Shown here one piece after another: positions 1-7,384 of a stretch of DNA of 15,272 nt (within the stretch, counting starts at the first letter, position 1; every line of letters starts with the position of its first letter). The notes beneath the pieces were generated by a model, which searched no databases, was not told the DNA's origin, and saw only the letters and a program-made list of their open reading frames with translations. A program made the position numbers and the translations under genes. This stretch comes from an archaeon (GTDB taxonomy: Archaea; Halobacteriota; Syntropharchaeia; Alkanophagales; Methanospirareceae), in NCBI GenBank assembly GCA_030019325.1, contig JASEFB010000016.1, positions 1 to 15,272 on the forward strand, written 5' to 3'.

Positions 1-1
1 C

Positions 2-127
2 AATCCACATGCATTTTACTCAGTAGAAGATGTCAGATTTGTAAGCGAAAGAATATTCCCTCATAGAAGACCCTGGTCTAAGGGATATTACCTGAATTTA
101 CTTAGATTACACCGAAAAGGGAAGTAA
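2..127 (+). CDS. C-terminal tail of an unidentified protein (5' end outside window)
   Basis: An open frame enters from the left edge and encodes 41 residues before two consecutive TAA codons at 125-130. The peptide contains HAFYSVEDVRFV and HRRPWSKGYYLNLLRLHRK, and is basic and aromatic at its end. I do not recognise the family. The composition looks protein-like and the double stop is typical of a real gene end, but 41 codons without a start could also be chance. Bases 128-247 hold no gene I can support, only the TATA-like box of the next gene. Confidence 0.3.
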   Translation, partial: NPHAFYSVEDVRFVSERIFPHRRPWSKGYYLNLLRLHRKGK

Positions 128-212
128 TAATTTATCATTTTAACTTTATTGACGCAGATATTTTTGGAAGATTCAGGATCTTTAAAACCAATGTGTTCTT
201 CAGCTCTTTTAC

Positions 213-222
213 TATTTAAAAA
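213..222 (+). promoter_or_regulatory. TATA-like box upstream of endoQ
   Basis: The sequence TATTTAAAAA lies 26 to 35 bases before the ATG at 248. An archaeal TATA box at this distance places the transcription start at or just before that ATG, implying a leaderless or nearly leaderless mRNA. This supports ATG 248 over the upstream TTG at 149. Seen by eye only. Confidence 0.35.
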
Positions 223-247
223 CTTCTGGATTCTTTCTTTAATTAGG

Positions 248-1564
248 ATGTCAGGGGTTACAAAAGTTGACAAAAAAGATGAAAGCCATCTGATTATAAA
301 CGCCGATTTACATATCCATTCGCACTATTCGGCTGCTACTTCGCCTCGTATGGATCTGCCCACGCTGGCTACCGAAGCGTCGAGGAAAGGGATACAGCTA
401 CTCGGCACCGGTGATTGTTTACATCCGAACTGGTTAGGTGGGATAAAGAAGCTGGAGGAACGGAATGGCTTTTTTTATTTTAAAAGAGAAGATGGGGGCA
501 ATCCAAATACACATTTTGTGCTTACCGTAGAAGTGGAAGACGGGAGGCGGGTACACCATTTACTCATTGTTCCGTCCATATCGAAAGCAGAGGAATTATA
601 TGAGTCGTTTAGAAGTTTTTCGCCGGATATAGATTCAGATGGCAGGCCTTCGCTCAGATTGAGTGGCGAGGAAATAGCAGAATATGCGAAGGACGCAGGA
701 GCTCTTATAGGACCGTGTCATGCGTTCACGCCGTGGACTGCTTTGTATGCATACCATAATTCGCTAAATGACTGCTACGGTGGTATGGTGGGATCTGTAT
801 CCTTTGTGGAGTTGGGATTGAGTGCGGATTCCTCGTATGCAGACCTTATAGAAGAATTGCACGATCTTACTTTTTTGACTAACTCTGATGCGCATTCACC
901 GTATCCTATTCGGCTGGCGAGAGAGTTTAACAGGTTCTATGTGGAGGATATGGGCTTCGAAGAGTTGAAAGCAGCGATAGAGAGAAAAAGAGGGAGGAAA
1001 CCGGTACTCAACGTTGGCGTTCCTCCAGCGGAGGGGAAGTATAACGAAAGTGCGTGTATCAGATGCTATAGGCATTTTTCGCTTAGAGAGGCAATTATAA
1101 GAAGGTGGCGCTGTGAATGCGGCGGTATGATAAAGAAAGGTGTGCGAGATCGAGTCCATGAGCTTGCGAATTGCGATGGTGCACATCCCGAGCATCGTCC
1201 TCCTTATCTGCACCTGATACCGCTGGCTGAGATAATAGGGTTGGCATTACAGAAGGCACCGAGTTCAAAGGCAGTAACAGAGATATGGGGATCCCTCCTG
1301 GCGGAATTTAGCACTGAAGTTAACGTATTAGTGGACGTTCCTATAGAGAACTTTCATGAAGCTCATTTTAATTTGGATGCCCGTGTGATAGAGGCGATAG
1401 AGGCATTTAGAGAGGGGAAAATACTGGTAGTACCTGGTGGCGGTGGAAGATATGGGGTGATAGAGCTCAAACCAAAGGGGAGCGACGAAGTGCAAGAAAA
1501 AATAACGGTAAAGGAAGAGACAGGAAGGGGACAAAGGAGGCAACTTTCCTTGCTTGACTTTTGA
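248..1564 (+). CDS. Endonuclease Q-type PHP-domain DNA repair nuclease
   Basis: A 438-aa protein of the TIGR00375/EndoQ family. EndoQ cleaves DNA 5' of deaminated bases (hypoxanthine, uracil) and abasic sites in archaea. The N-terminal PHP metal site is visible: ADLHIH at residues 19-24, GTGDCLHPNW near 53-62, a histidine in HAFTPW at 158, and NSDAH at 212-216. A zinc-binding segment follows with Cys270, Cys273, Cys289 and Cys291. The extreme C-terminus (432-438) reads QLSLLDF, which fits the PCNA-interacting pattern Q-x-x-L-x-x-F; EndoQ is known to work with PCNA in Thermococcales. I chose ATG 248 because the PHP motif begins 18 residues later and a TATA-like box sits about 30 bases upstream. 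The frame stays open back to a TTG at 149, but that extension looks non-conserved. Length matches the family's roughly 420 residues. Confidence 0.88.
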   Translation: MSGVTKVDKKDESHLIINADLHIHSHYSAATSPRMDLPTLATEASRKGIQLLGTGDCLHPNWLGGIKKLEERNGFFYFKREDGGNPNTHFVLTVEVEDGRRVHHLLIVPSISKAEELYESFRSFSPDIDSDGRPSLRLSGEEIAEYAKDAGALIGPCHAFTPWTALYAYHNSLNDCYGGMVGSVSFVELGLSADSSYADLIEELHDLTFLTNSDAHSPYPIRLAREFNRFYVEDMGFEELKAAIERKRGRKPVLNVGVPPAEGKYNESACIRCYRHFSLREAIIRRWRCECGGMIKKGVRDRVHELANCDGAHPEHRPPYLHLIPLAEIIGLALQKAPSSKAVTEIWGSLLAEFSTEVNVLVDVPIENFHEAHFNLDARVIEAIEAFREGKILVVPGGGGRYGVIELKPKGSDEVQEKITVKEETGRGQRRQLSLLDF

Positions 1565-1589
1565 TTGTTTGATACAAAATATATGCACT

Positions 1590-1600
1590 AAATTTTAATA
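1590..1600 (+). promoter_or_regulatory. TATA-like element upstream of tRNA-Lys
   Basis: An AT-rich block (AAATTTTAATA) lies 23 to 33 bases before the tRNA 5' end, at the usual archaeal TATA distance. A second candidate, AAAATATAT, sits at 1577-1585. Assignment is by position and composition only. Confidence 0.3.
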
Positions 1601-1622
1601 GCTGTATGGATAACTTAAAGCA

Positions 1623-1696
1623 GGGCCGGTAGCTCAGAAAGGCAGAGCAGCAGGCTCTTAACCTGCCCGCCGGGGGTTCAAATCCCTCCCGGCTCG
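1623..1696 (+). tRNA. tRNA-Lys (anticodon CTT)
   Basis: A complete 74-base cloverleaf. The acceptor stem GGGCCGG/CCGGCTC has one G-T pair, the D stem is GCTC/GAGC with GG in the loop, and the anticodon stem is GCAGG/CCTGC around loop CTCTTAA, giving anticodon CTT (lysine AAG codons). The variable loop is 5 bases. The T stem GGGGG/CCCTC closes loop TTCAAAT, and the discriminator base is G. CCA is not encoded, there is no intron, and the tRNA lies between endoQ and the FAD-dehydrogenase gene, whose ATG is only 11 bases downstream. Confidence 0.96.
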
Positions 1697-1707
1697 TTGA
1701 TTGAACT

Positions 1708-3138
1708 ATGAACCAAGAGTATTACGATGTGATTATAGTAGGAGCTGGACCTGCGGGCTTATTTGCCGCACATGAATTGAAGAAAGAATGGTTCGAGCGT
1801 GAGGGTCAGAGGAAAACGGTTTTGGTGATAGAGAAGGGCAAGGACGTAGAGGAGAGGCGTTGCTTTGTAGAGGAGGTTGGTAATTGTAACCATTGCAAGG
1901 AATGTAACATAATGTGTGGCGTGGGCGGTGCTGGGACATGGTCCGATGGCACGTTAAATCTCAGACCTGATATAGGTGGTAACCTTGCGGAATTTTGCGA
2001 CCACGAAACAGCATGGCAGCTCGTGAAGGAAGTGGACAGTGTGTTTCTTGGGTATGGCATGCCTGACGAGCTTTATAAAGGTACTGAGGAGGATGTAGAG
2101 GAGTTGACGAGGCGAGCAGCTTCAGTAGGTGCCAGTTTTATAGAAATAAATCAGAGACATATAGGGTCAGATAAAACAAAAGATGTGATAAAATCGTTTA
2201 AAACTGATTTGGTGGAGCATGGTATCGAATTTATGCTTAATACGGCTGTTGTTGACCTTCTTGTCGAGGAGGAAAAAGAGGGGAGGAAAGGAACAAAGGT
2301 ATGCAGAGGCGTGATAACGGAGAAAGGTGATACAATAAGGAGTGGATGTACCCTCGTAGCGCCCGGGAGAGTAGGTGCAGCATGGGTCGGTGAGATGATA
2401 AAAAAGCATGGGATCGAAGCAGAATATGCGGGTATAGACGTAGGTGTACGGGTAGAGGTGCCAGCGATAACCATGAATCCGGTGACCAAGATAAACCGTG
2501 ACCCGAAGTTTCATATACGAACAAAGCGCTATGACGACTTTGCAAGGACCTTTTGTACCAATGAGCGAGGATTTGTCGTTAAGGAGGACTATGATGATTT
2601 TATAGGTGTCAATGGGCATTCATTGAAGAGCAAAAAGTCAGGGAACACTAATTTCGCATTCATCGTGAGGATCGAGCTCACAAAACCGGTGGAAAACACC
2701 ACTAAATATGGACGCTCAATAGCCAAGTTAGCGACCACGATAGGTGGAGGGAAGCCGATAATACAGCGAATGGGCGACCTGAGACGGGGGAGAAGGTCAA
2801 CATGGGAGAGAATAGAGCGGAATTTAGTGAGAAATACGCTCACCGATGTTACTCCAGGTGATATCTCCATGGCATTGCCCCACCGAATCACGATGGACAT
2901 CATCGAAGGCTTGGAGAAACTGAATGAGATTATACCAGGTGTTGCCTCGGATTCAACCTTGCTCTATGCGCCCGAGATAAAGTTCTATGCGATGCGGATG
3001 AAGGTGGATAGGAATATGGGGACAACGGTGAAGAATCTTTTTGCCGCGGGAGACGGTGCTGGTCTGTCAAGGGACATTGTTAATGCAGCAGCTACCGGCA
3101 TACTGGCAGCGAGAGGCGTGATGAAGACCTGCGAGTGA
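1708..3138 (+). CDS. FAD-dependent dehydrogenase (COG2509-like)
   Basis: A 476-aa cytoplasmic flavoprotein resembling the uncharacterised FAD-dependent dehydrogenases of COG2509; its substrate is unknown. The N-terminal Rossmann motif GAGPAG is at residues 12-17 and the ribose-binding acidic residue is E42. Four cysteines at 60, 63, 66 and 70 have C-x2-C-x2-C-x3-C spacing and lead into GVGGAGTWSDG, the second family signature. The C-terminus carries the flavin-binding strand NLFAAGDGAGLSRDIVNAAA. Length is normal and no membrane segment is present. The ATG follows the tRNA by 11 bases with no clear Shine-Dalgarno sequence, so co-transcription with the tRNA is possible. The gene ends 5 bases before the converging SIS-domain gene. 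The cysteine spacing could bind an iron-sulfur cluster, but that is inference. Confidence 0.82.
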   Translation: MNQEYYDVIIVGAGPAGLFAAHELKKEWFEREGQRKTVLVIEKGKDVEERRCFVEEVGNCNHCKECNIMCGVGGAGTWSDGTLNLRPDIGGNLAEFCDHETAWQLVKEVDSVFLGYGMPDELYKGTEEDVEELTRRAASVGASFIEINQRHIGSDKTKDVIKSFKTDLVEHGIEFMLNTAVVDLLVEEEKEGRKGTKVCRGVITEKGDTIRSGCTLVAPGRVGAAWVGEMIKKHGIEAEYAGIDVGVRVEVPAITMNPVTKINRDPKFHIRTKRYDDFARTFCTNERGFVVKEDYDDFIGVNGHSLKSKKSGNTNFAFIVRIELTKPVENTTKYGRSIAKLATTIGGGKPIIQRMGDLRRGRRSTWERIERNLVRNTLTDVTPGDISMALPHRITMDIIEGLEKLNEIIPGVASDSTLLYAPEIKFYAMRMKVDRNMGTTVKNLFAAGDGAGLSRDIVNAAATGILAARGVMKTCE

Positions 3139-3143
3139 GTGAC

Positions 3144-4259
3144 CTAATCAGTTGAGCTGTGGTACCACGCCATAATCTCAGGAGGAAGTCCAAAGCCATG
3201 CTCTTTCAAATTCTTTACCAGCAACAGGGGCAAGGGACTGAGCAGGAAGGCTGCGTGGAGATAAAACTGGCCAGCGGGACTTTCAATGACAATACTCTCT
3301 GTTGATTCAGAAAGGGTTGATTGATTCCCTACAATCGAAAAGATGTTAGCACCCGCTGTTTCATATTCTTTTTGCCACGCGAGAAGAGGCTTATTTTCAC
3401 CACTCCAGGACACTAATAAAAGGGTATCTCCGAGACGTGGCTTTGGTGCTAATTCTCCTGATAAATAGGCTTGGTCGCCCATAGCTCTCTTCACATGTTG
3501 CAATCGGATCACCGTCATCTCAGCCACATTTTTTGCCGGGCCTCTTCCTCCAACAGTGGCATGGCCTCGGCTGCTCATTTTCTCTACCAGGCTCTGGTAG
3601 ACTGTAGAATAAACGTATTGATCAACTATCTTTCCTACCATTTCCATCTCTCTGTTTATCTCCTCCAGTACCCAGAGGTGATCTCTCCCCTCATTTATTG
3701 CTTCTTTGAGTTTTTGGAAGAGTACCATACTCCCCAGCTCATAGACATCCTTCATTATCCCTTGTTTGAACACATCTGTAGTTTTTGCCTTGCTCTTAGG
3801 GCCGCTTAGTTTGAGCATCGTCCCATTCTTTTTACCGCGTCTTCCGATCGAGGAGTAGGGTTTGGAAGTAACAACATTTATGGAAAACTGCTTATTACTA
3901 TCTCGCTTACTGATAAACCCAGCCAGATCTTTTGCGATCTCTTTTGGAGTGGTGGTTTCGCCGCCGCTTGAATTTATAACCAAAGCAATTTTCTCGTACT
4001 GCTTCTTGAGCACCGGTGCGGCTTCCACTAGGTTCCGTCCCGGGAAATCGATATCTTCAACTAACTTCACTTCTTTGTTAATCTGTCCCATTCCGATGTA
4101 AAGGGCGGCTTTAGACCGCCCCTCTGCTACGAGAACGAGACAATTAGCTTCCTTCAAAATCTCGAGGAGATTAAGGACCTCTTCTTCACTGATTTTTTGA
4201 ACATTATCCGCCGTCTCATTGATATAGGGAAAGCATTTACAAATTTCCACGCTCTTCAC
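3144..4259 (-). CDS. Double SIS-domain (phosphosugar-binding) protein
   Basis: A 371-aa protein that appears to contain two SIS folds. The N-terminal one (about residues 25-150) has VLVAEGRSKAA and later ALVINSSGGETTTP, the sugar-phosphate Ser/Thr loop. The C-terminal one (about 210-345) has GGRGPAKNVAEMTVIRLQHVK followed by LLLVSWSGENK. This arrangement resembles 6-phospho-3-hexuloisomerase-like domains, so sugar-phosphate isomerisation or sensing is plausible, but the substrate is not identifiable. The GTG at 4259 is only 2 bases from the GGAGG at 4262-4266; the in-frame GTG at 4250 has more usual spacing (11 bases) and may be the true start. A TATA-like element is upstream at 4316-4325. 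The gene diverges from the DUF131 gene and converges with the FAD dehydrogenase. Confidence 0.75.
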   Translation of the reverse strand: MKSVEICKCFPYINETADNVQKISEEEVLNLLEILKEANCLVLVAEGRSKAALYIGMGQINKEVKLVEDIDFPGRNLVEAAPVLKKQYEKIALVINSSGGETTTPKEIAKDLAGFISKRDSNKQFSINVVTSKPYSSIGRRGKKNGTMLKLSGPKSKAKTTDVFKQGIMKDVYELGSMVLFQKLKEAINEGRDHLWVLEEINREMEMVGKIVDQYVYSTVYQSLVEKMSSRGHATVGGRGPAKNVAEMTVIRLQHVKRAMGDQAYLSGELAPKPRLGDTLLLVSWSGENKPLLAWQKEYETAGANIFSIVGNQSTLSESTESIVIESPAGQFYLHAAFLLSPLPLLLVKNLKEHGFGLPPEIMAWYHSSTD

Positions 4260-4315
4260 CCTCCGCTTTTAACACTCTGGGTTCGCACTTTTTCCGCACA
4301 TATTCATAGAAATCA

Positions 4316-4325
4316 AAAGTATTTA
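4316..4325 (-). promoter_or_regulatory. TATA-like box for the SIS-domain gene
   Basis: Read on the minus strand, AAGG-ATAAATACTT occupies this position, a purine-rich BRE-like element followed by a TATA-like core. It lies about 57 bases before the GTG at 4259, leaving a short leader that contains the GGAGG at 4262-4266. Identified by eye. Confidence 0.3.
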
Positions 4326-4340
4326 TCCTTATTTTACCAA

Positions 4341-4350
4341 AAATTTAAAT
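4341..4350 (+). promoter_or_regulatory. TATA-like box for the DUF131 gene
   Basis: AAATTTAAAT preceded by ACCAA (BRE-like) lies about 53 bases before ATG 4403. Transcription would start near 4373, leaving a short leader carrying AGGAG at 4385-4389. It is back to back with the minus-strand promoter candidate at 4316-4325. Confidence 0.4.
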
Positions 4351-4402
4351 GGCATGATGAATGACAAAGGATAGAGTGAGAAATAGGAGCTCATAAAAGC
4401 CG

Positions 4403-4672
4403 ATGAAACTGATTACGGTTGGTTTCTTGCTTGTGTTTATAGGAATTCTGGTCATCCTCGCAGGGATATTCAGCATGGCTTACCAAGCCTGGAAGACGGG
4501 AGGCGTGGAAAAGCCAGAAGGGGGCGTGAGAGGCGGCGGTGTCGTTATGATTGGGCCGATACCCATAATATTTGGCACGGACATCGGCGCTTTGGAACTA
4601 GTGATGATTTTAGCGATTGTGTTGATGGTAATCGCAGCTCTTCTCCTTATTCTTCCCTTGCGAATGCTGTAG
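4403..4672 (+). CDS. TIGR00304/DUF131 family small membrane protein
   Basis: An 89-aa protein with two hydrophobic helices (about residues 5-26 and 64-86) separated by a short polar loop. The loop contains RGGGVVMIGPIPIIFGTD, which is characteristic of the archaeal TIGR00304 family (DUF131). Function is unknown; the topology suggests a small integral membrane protein. The ATG is preceded by AGGAG at 4385-4389, a rather long spacing of 13 bases. It is divergent from the SIS gene and has no same-strand partner downstream. Confidence 0.8.
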   Translation: MKLITVGFLLVFIGILVILAGIFSMAYQAWKTGGVEKPEGGVRGGGVVMIGPIPIIFGTDIGALELVMILAIVLMVIAALLLILPLRML

Positions 4673-5032
4673 CCTTCTTATGACAAGGAGTTTCAGTCAG
4701 ATGAAAGATGCTCTATATGGGCGGTGGATCCAACAGGGTTCTACAAGTTTTCTGATACACCGTGTTTTTTAATTGTTTGATCTCCTTCCTCTGACGTACC
4801 ATGGTCAGAGGATCTAAAAATCCCCTATGCAAAGCAAATTTCATAGTGCAAAACAGCAGTAAAAACCGAAAGTTTCTTCTACCATAGAAATTATGAAAAC
4901 AAACTTGGAGAACGGATGGACGACGGAGTGTTATATGAGGATGAGGCATTGGTCATAAGATGGAAGTCGGGCTTCCTTCAAGACCCAGGTGCGTTTGCCC
5001 CAGGCGAAGGCATAGAACACATCTACAAATAA
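4673..5032 (+). pseudogene. Possible decayed coding remnant in a 405-base gene-free stretch
   Basis: Between DUF131 and the broken cetZ there is no intact gene. One plus-strand frame stays protein-like from about 4679 to TAA 5030-5032, interrupted only by TGA near 4778 and TAG at 4844. It reads through CSIWAVDPTGFYKFSD and, near the end, ALVIRWKSGFLQDPGAF and APGEGIEHIYK. The last open part starts at ATG 4916 (38 codons). I do not recognise a family. Two stops in 118 codons is fewer than expected by chance, but this is weak evidence. Bases 5033-5077 show nothing. Confidence 0.22.
4787..4812. repeat. Perfect inverted repeat, 9-bp arms, 8-base loop
   Basis: TCCTCTGAC at 4787-4795 pairs exactly with GTCAGAGGA at 4804-4812 around the loop GTACCATG. 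No T-tract follows, so it is not an obvious terminator. It could be an operator, a processing hairpin or the relic of an insertion. Confidence 0.6.
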
Positions 5033-5077
5033 CTAATCGAGATGATCACCCGCAGATTCTGAAGGTTGATAGTACTG

Positions 5078-5957
5078 CTAAGTTATTTTATATCCGCTTT
5101 TTAGCATGTTGCTAATGTTCTTCTGAGCTTCTGCACCTGTTTTTTGTAACTCTTTTATCCTCGGGCCATCCGATATACCTGAAAATAGAACGATCGTCGA
5201 TACATGCTGCCCCCTTCACAAGCGGGAAATCCCCGCCCCGTACTTCTTTTCCTCTTATCATCTCTTCAATCCGCACCTTTGACTTCTCAATACCCCTCCT
5301 ACTTAACTCCTTGGGTGGTCCCGCTGCAATCATCAATGCCTTCTCCGCAGTTGAAACATCGCATGGGAGCGTTAATCTGCCTGCTACCGCTCGCCGCACC
5401 AGAGAGGTAATCCGGGTGACCCTATCCAGATCCTCTCCAGGTCCTTTTTTACCAAAGAACTTCTTTAAAAATCCTTCACACTCTATTTCTTCCGATGCAT
5501 AGCCTATCGTTGATATCCCGCCTCCTTTAAGTGTGTTGATCACCTCGGCGGCATCTACTACTATCTGCCCCACTTCATTTGATTCACCTGCTCCAAACAA
5601 AATCCCGAATCTTCTCACAATTTCCTCATTTATGTCCGCAAATGCATCTTTTATACTCTCCCCACCCTTCTTCCACGCATCATTATCAAAAAGGAAAAGG
5701 TTATCCATCTCATTCAAACAAGTCGTCAGGCTTCTCGTAGCATTTAAAGAATATAAGCTCCCCTCATCCTTCGCAGGTAGTATCCCAAGCCCATAAACGG
5801 GTTCCTCGTATAACTTCTGCAGCCTTCTCGCTAATACTGGCGCGCCTCCAGACCCGGTTCCGCCTCCTAAACCCGCTATTATCATTTTTATATGGATTTA
5901 AAGATTGAGGTCTTCAAATATAGAGCGATTAACTGCATTAGAATAATCAGCCCTTAC
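5078..5957 (-). pseudogene. cetZ: Broken cetZ (archaeal tubulin/FtsZ-family cytoskeletal protein)
   Basis: The 257-aa open part (5112-5885) closely resembles the middle of CetZ, a GTP-binding tubulin homologue involved in archaeal cell shape. GLGGGTGSGGAP, the tubulin signature, is at residues 6-17, followed by EEPVYGLGILP, FLFDNDAWKKGGES and INEEIVRRFGILFGAGE. Three lesions are visible. The N-terminal roughly 100 residues with the first nucleotide-binding loops are missing. An in-frame TAA (5898-5900) separates a short upstream in-frame segment from IHIKMIIAGLGGG. A one-base insertion in a five-C run (plus strand 5210-5214) breaks the C-terminus; dropping one base restores VSTIVLFSGISDGPRIKEL and continues to a stop at 5078-5080, matching the CetZ C-terminal region. 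A strong AGGAGG sits right after the purB stop, so the ancestral gene was probably co-transcribed with purB. A sequencing error could explain the indel but not the missing N-terminus. Confidence 0.82.
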
Positions 5958-5962
5958 TATTT

Positions 5963-5968
5963 TCCTCC
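5963..5968 (-). promoter_or_regulatory. Orphan Shine-Dalgarno after purB
   Basis: AGGAGG on the minus strand begins 1 base after the purB TAA (5970-5972) but is followed by AAAATAGTAAGG, with no ATG, GTG or TTG at usable spacing. It most likely served the lost start codon of the broken cetZ immediately downstream. Confidence 0.5.
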
Positions 5969-5969
5969 T

Positions 5970-7355
5970 TTACAAATCCTTAAAAACTCCTTCCCAATAC
6001 TTCGCAATCTTCTCCGTTTTCTCCGCTGCTAATCCGATATACTTCTCGGCATCGAAAACTATCCCCTTCTGTTCGCTCGTGAATTGTTGTAAATATATCA
6101 TAATCTCATCGTCCTGCTCGACAAGCTCCTTCAATGGTTTATCCTCATTATACGCTTGCAAACTCTTTCTTCTGACGTATTCGTGTGCATCTGGATGCCC
6201 GTAGTAAGAAAGCAGGATGTATAATGGTTCAGCAATAATGGTATCCTTGGATCGCCCAAAATTCTCCCGCATTCTTTCTCTATCCACTTCTAACCGCTCT
6301 GAAATGCTCTTCAGCCTTCGCACACAGTAATCAAACACTACCAATAACTCTTGCGTGTAGCGCTGTGATGCGGAGTTCGTAAGGTCTCGTTGATGTTCAG
6401 AGATCTGGTCGAGGTGCATCGTTATGATGTGCGGCATGAATTTTTTCCATAGGCTCTTCACGCTTTCAAAACCAATCGGGTTCCTTTTGTGCGGCATTGT
6501 TGAGGAGCCGACCTGCTCCTCCTCCACTCGTTCCATCACTTCCCCAACCTCACTTCTTTGAAGATGCCGCATATCATCACAGAAATTGGCCAAGACCGAG
6601 AAACTGCTTATAATTGCATGAACGAAATCGGACATTGGTTCAGGAGGAACTATCTGCGTGGATATTGCCGCAGGTTTGACGCCAAGCGCAGAGAGCACCT
6701 CTCGTTCAAATTCCTCAGGCTCGTCAATGAGTAAAGAGGTCGCATTATACGCACCGACCGCACCTGAGAATTTACCCACAAGGTTTTCAGTTGCTTCTTT
6801 TACCTTTAGTATCTGTGAACCCCATCGGTTTACATAGTGTGCAAGTGCGAACCCAAAGGTAATAGGTTCAGCATGTTGTCCATGCGTCCGCCCTATTTGT
6901 AAGGTATTCTTCTCACGCCGTGCCAGCTTTATCCATGCTCGCTCTAATGCGAGCATATCAGGAATAATGACGTTTATCATAGCATCTTTATACCTGAGCG
7001 CATTGGCGGTATCCACTACATCATACGACGTTGCACCAAGGTGCACAAATGGTTTCGCCTCATCGCTTACTTTACTCCGTATTACATTAACCAGCGCTCT
7101 GATGTCATGCTTTGTCTTCTTCTCCTCTTCATACACCTCCTCTGCGGTTATGCTTGACGTTGCGGCTACTATCTCATCACATAATTCTTTCCTTAGAATG
7201 CCCTGCTTCTCAAATACACGTACAACAGCCGCTTCTATCTTCGCTTTATACCTCACGTACGCTTCCTCAGAGAGATAAGCCCTCAATTCATCCACGGCAT
7301 ATCGGTAATCAGTAGGAGAGAATGCAGAGAAGTCTATTTCTTGGTTCATTTTCAT
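5970..7355 (-). CDS. purB: Adenylosuccinate lyase
   Basis: A 461-aa cytosolic enzyme of the fumarase/aspartase superfamily. It removes fumarate from SAICAR and from adenylosuccinate in purine (AMP) synthesis. The signature loop GSSTMPHKRNP is at residues 283-293 and carries the catalytic serine. TSYD is at 109-112, and GRTHGQHAEP at 155-164 has the conserved histidine. Length and order are normal for an intact enzyme. The start is ATG 7355, with a second ATG two codons later; no good Shine-Dalgarno precedes it, but AT-rich sequence (ATTTAAAAG) does. It follows the 72-aa antitoxin candidate by 29 bases. Its first ~70 codons are duplicated at 11107-11300. Confidence 0.95.
   Translation of the reverse strand: MKMNQEIDFSAFSPTDYRYAVDELRAYLSEEAYVRYKAKIEAAVVRVFEKQGILRKELCDEIVAATSSITAEEVYEEEKKTKHDIRALVNVIRSKVSDEAKPFVHLGATSYDVVDTANALRYKDAMINVIIPDMLALERAWIKLARREKNTLQIGRTHGQHAEPITFGFALAHYVNRWGSQILKVKEATENLVGKFSGAVGAYNATSLLIDEPEEFEREVLSALGVKPAAISTQIVPPEPMSDFVHAIISSFSVLANFCDDMRHLQRSEVGEVMERVEEEQVGSSTMPHKRNPIGFESVKSLWKKFMPHIITMHLDQISEHQRDLTNSASQRYTQELLVVFDYCVRRLKSISERLEVDRERMRENFGRSKDTIIAEPLYILLSYYGHPDAHEYVRRKSLQAYNEDKPLKELVEQDDEIMIYLQQFTSEQKGIVFDAEKYIGLAAEKTEKIAKYWEGVFKDL
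7147..7340 (-). repeat. purB 5' segment duplicated at 11107-11300 (original copy)
   Basis: By hand alignment at a constant offset of 3960 bases with no gaps, 184 of 194 positions match (about 95%). The segment encodes purB residues 6-70. The copy is in the same orientation. Confidence 0.93.
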
Positions 7356-7384
7356 ACTTTTAAATGAAATCTGTCAAAATATCA

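Noticed and set aside
149..247. N-terminal extension of endoQ from TTG 149
   Set aside because: The extension is hydrophobic and low in conservation signs, and the TATA-like box at 213-222 would lie inside it; ATG 248 fits better.
88..273. 61-codon minus-strand ORF overlapping the endoQ start
   Set aside because: No family recognised. It overlaps the endoQ promoter and N-terminus and has no ribosome binding site; a fragment cannot be excluded but is unsupported.
1623..1696. tRNA-Lys as an integration (att) site
   Set aside because: No integrase gene and no repeat of the tRNA 3' end were seen elsewhere in the window.
2151..2619. Several long minus-strand ORFs inside the FAD-dehydrogenase gene
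   Set aside because: They are antisense shadows of a clear, full-length flavoprotein gene.
3471..3809. Plus-strand ORFs inside the SIS gene
   Set aside because: The antisense SIS protein has strong two-domain motifs; these frames do not.
4713..4949. 78-codon minus-strand ORF in the intergenic stretch
   Set aside because: It mirrors the more protein-like plus-strand frame, has unusual composition and no Shine-Dalgarno or recognisable motif.
7112..7315. Plus-strand ORF at the purB repeat, also echoed at 10867-11238
   Set aside because: The same peptide appears at both places only because the underlying purB DNA is duplicated; it is antisense to purB.
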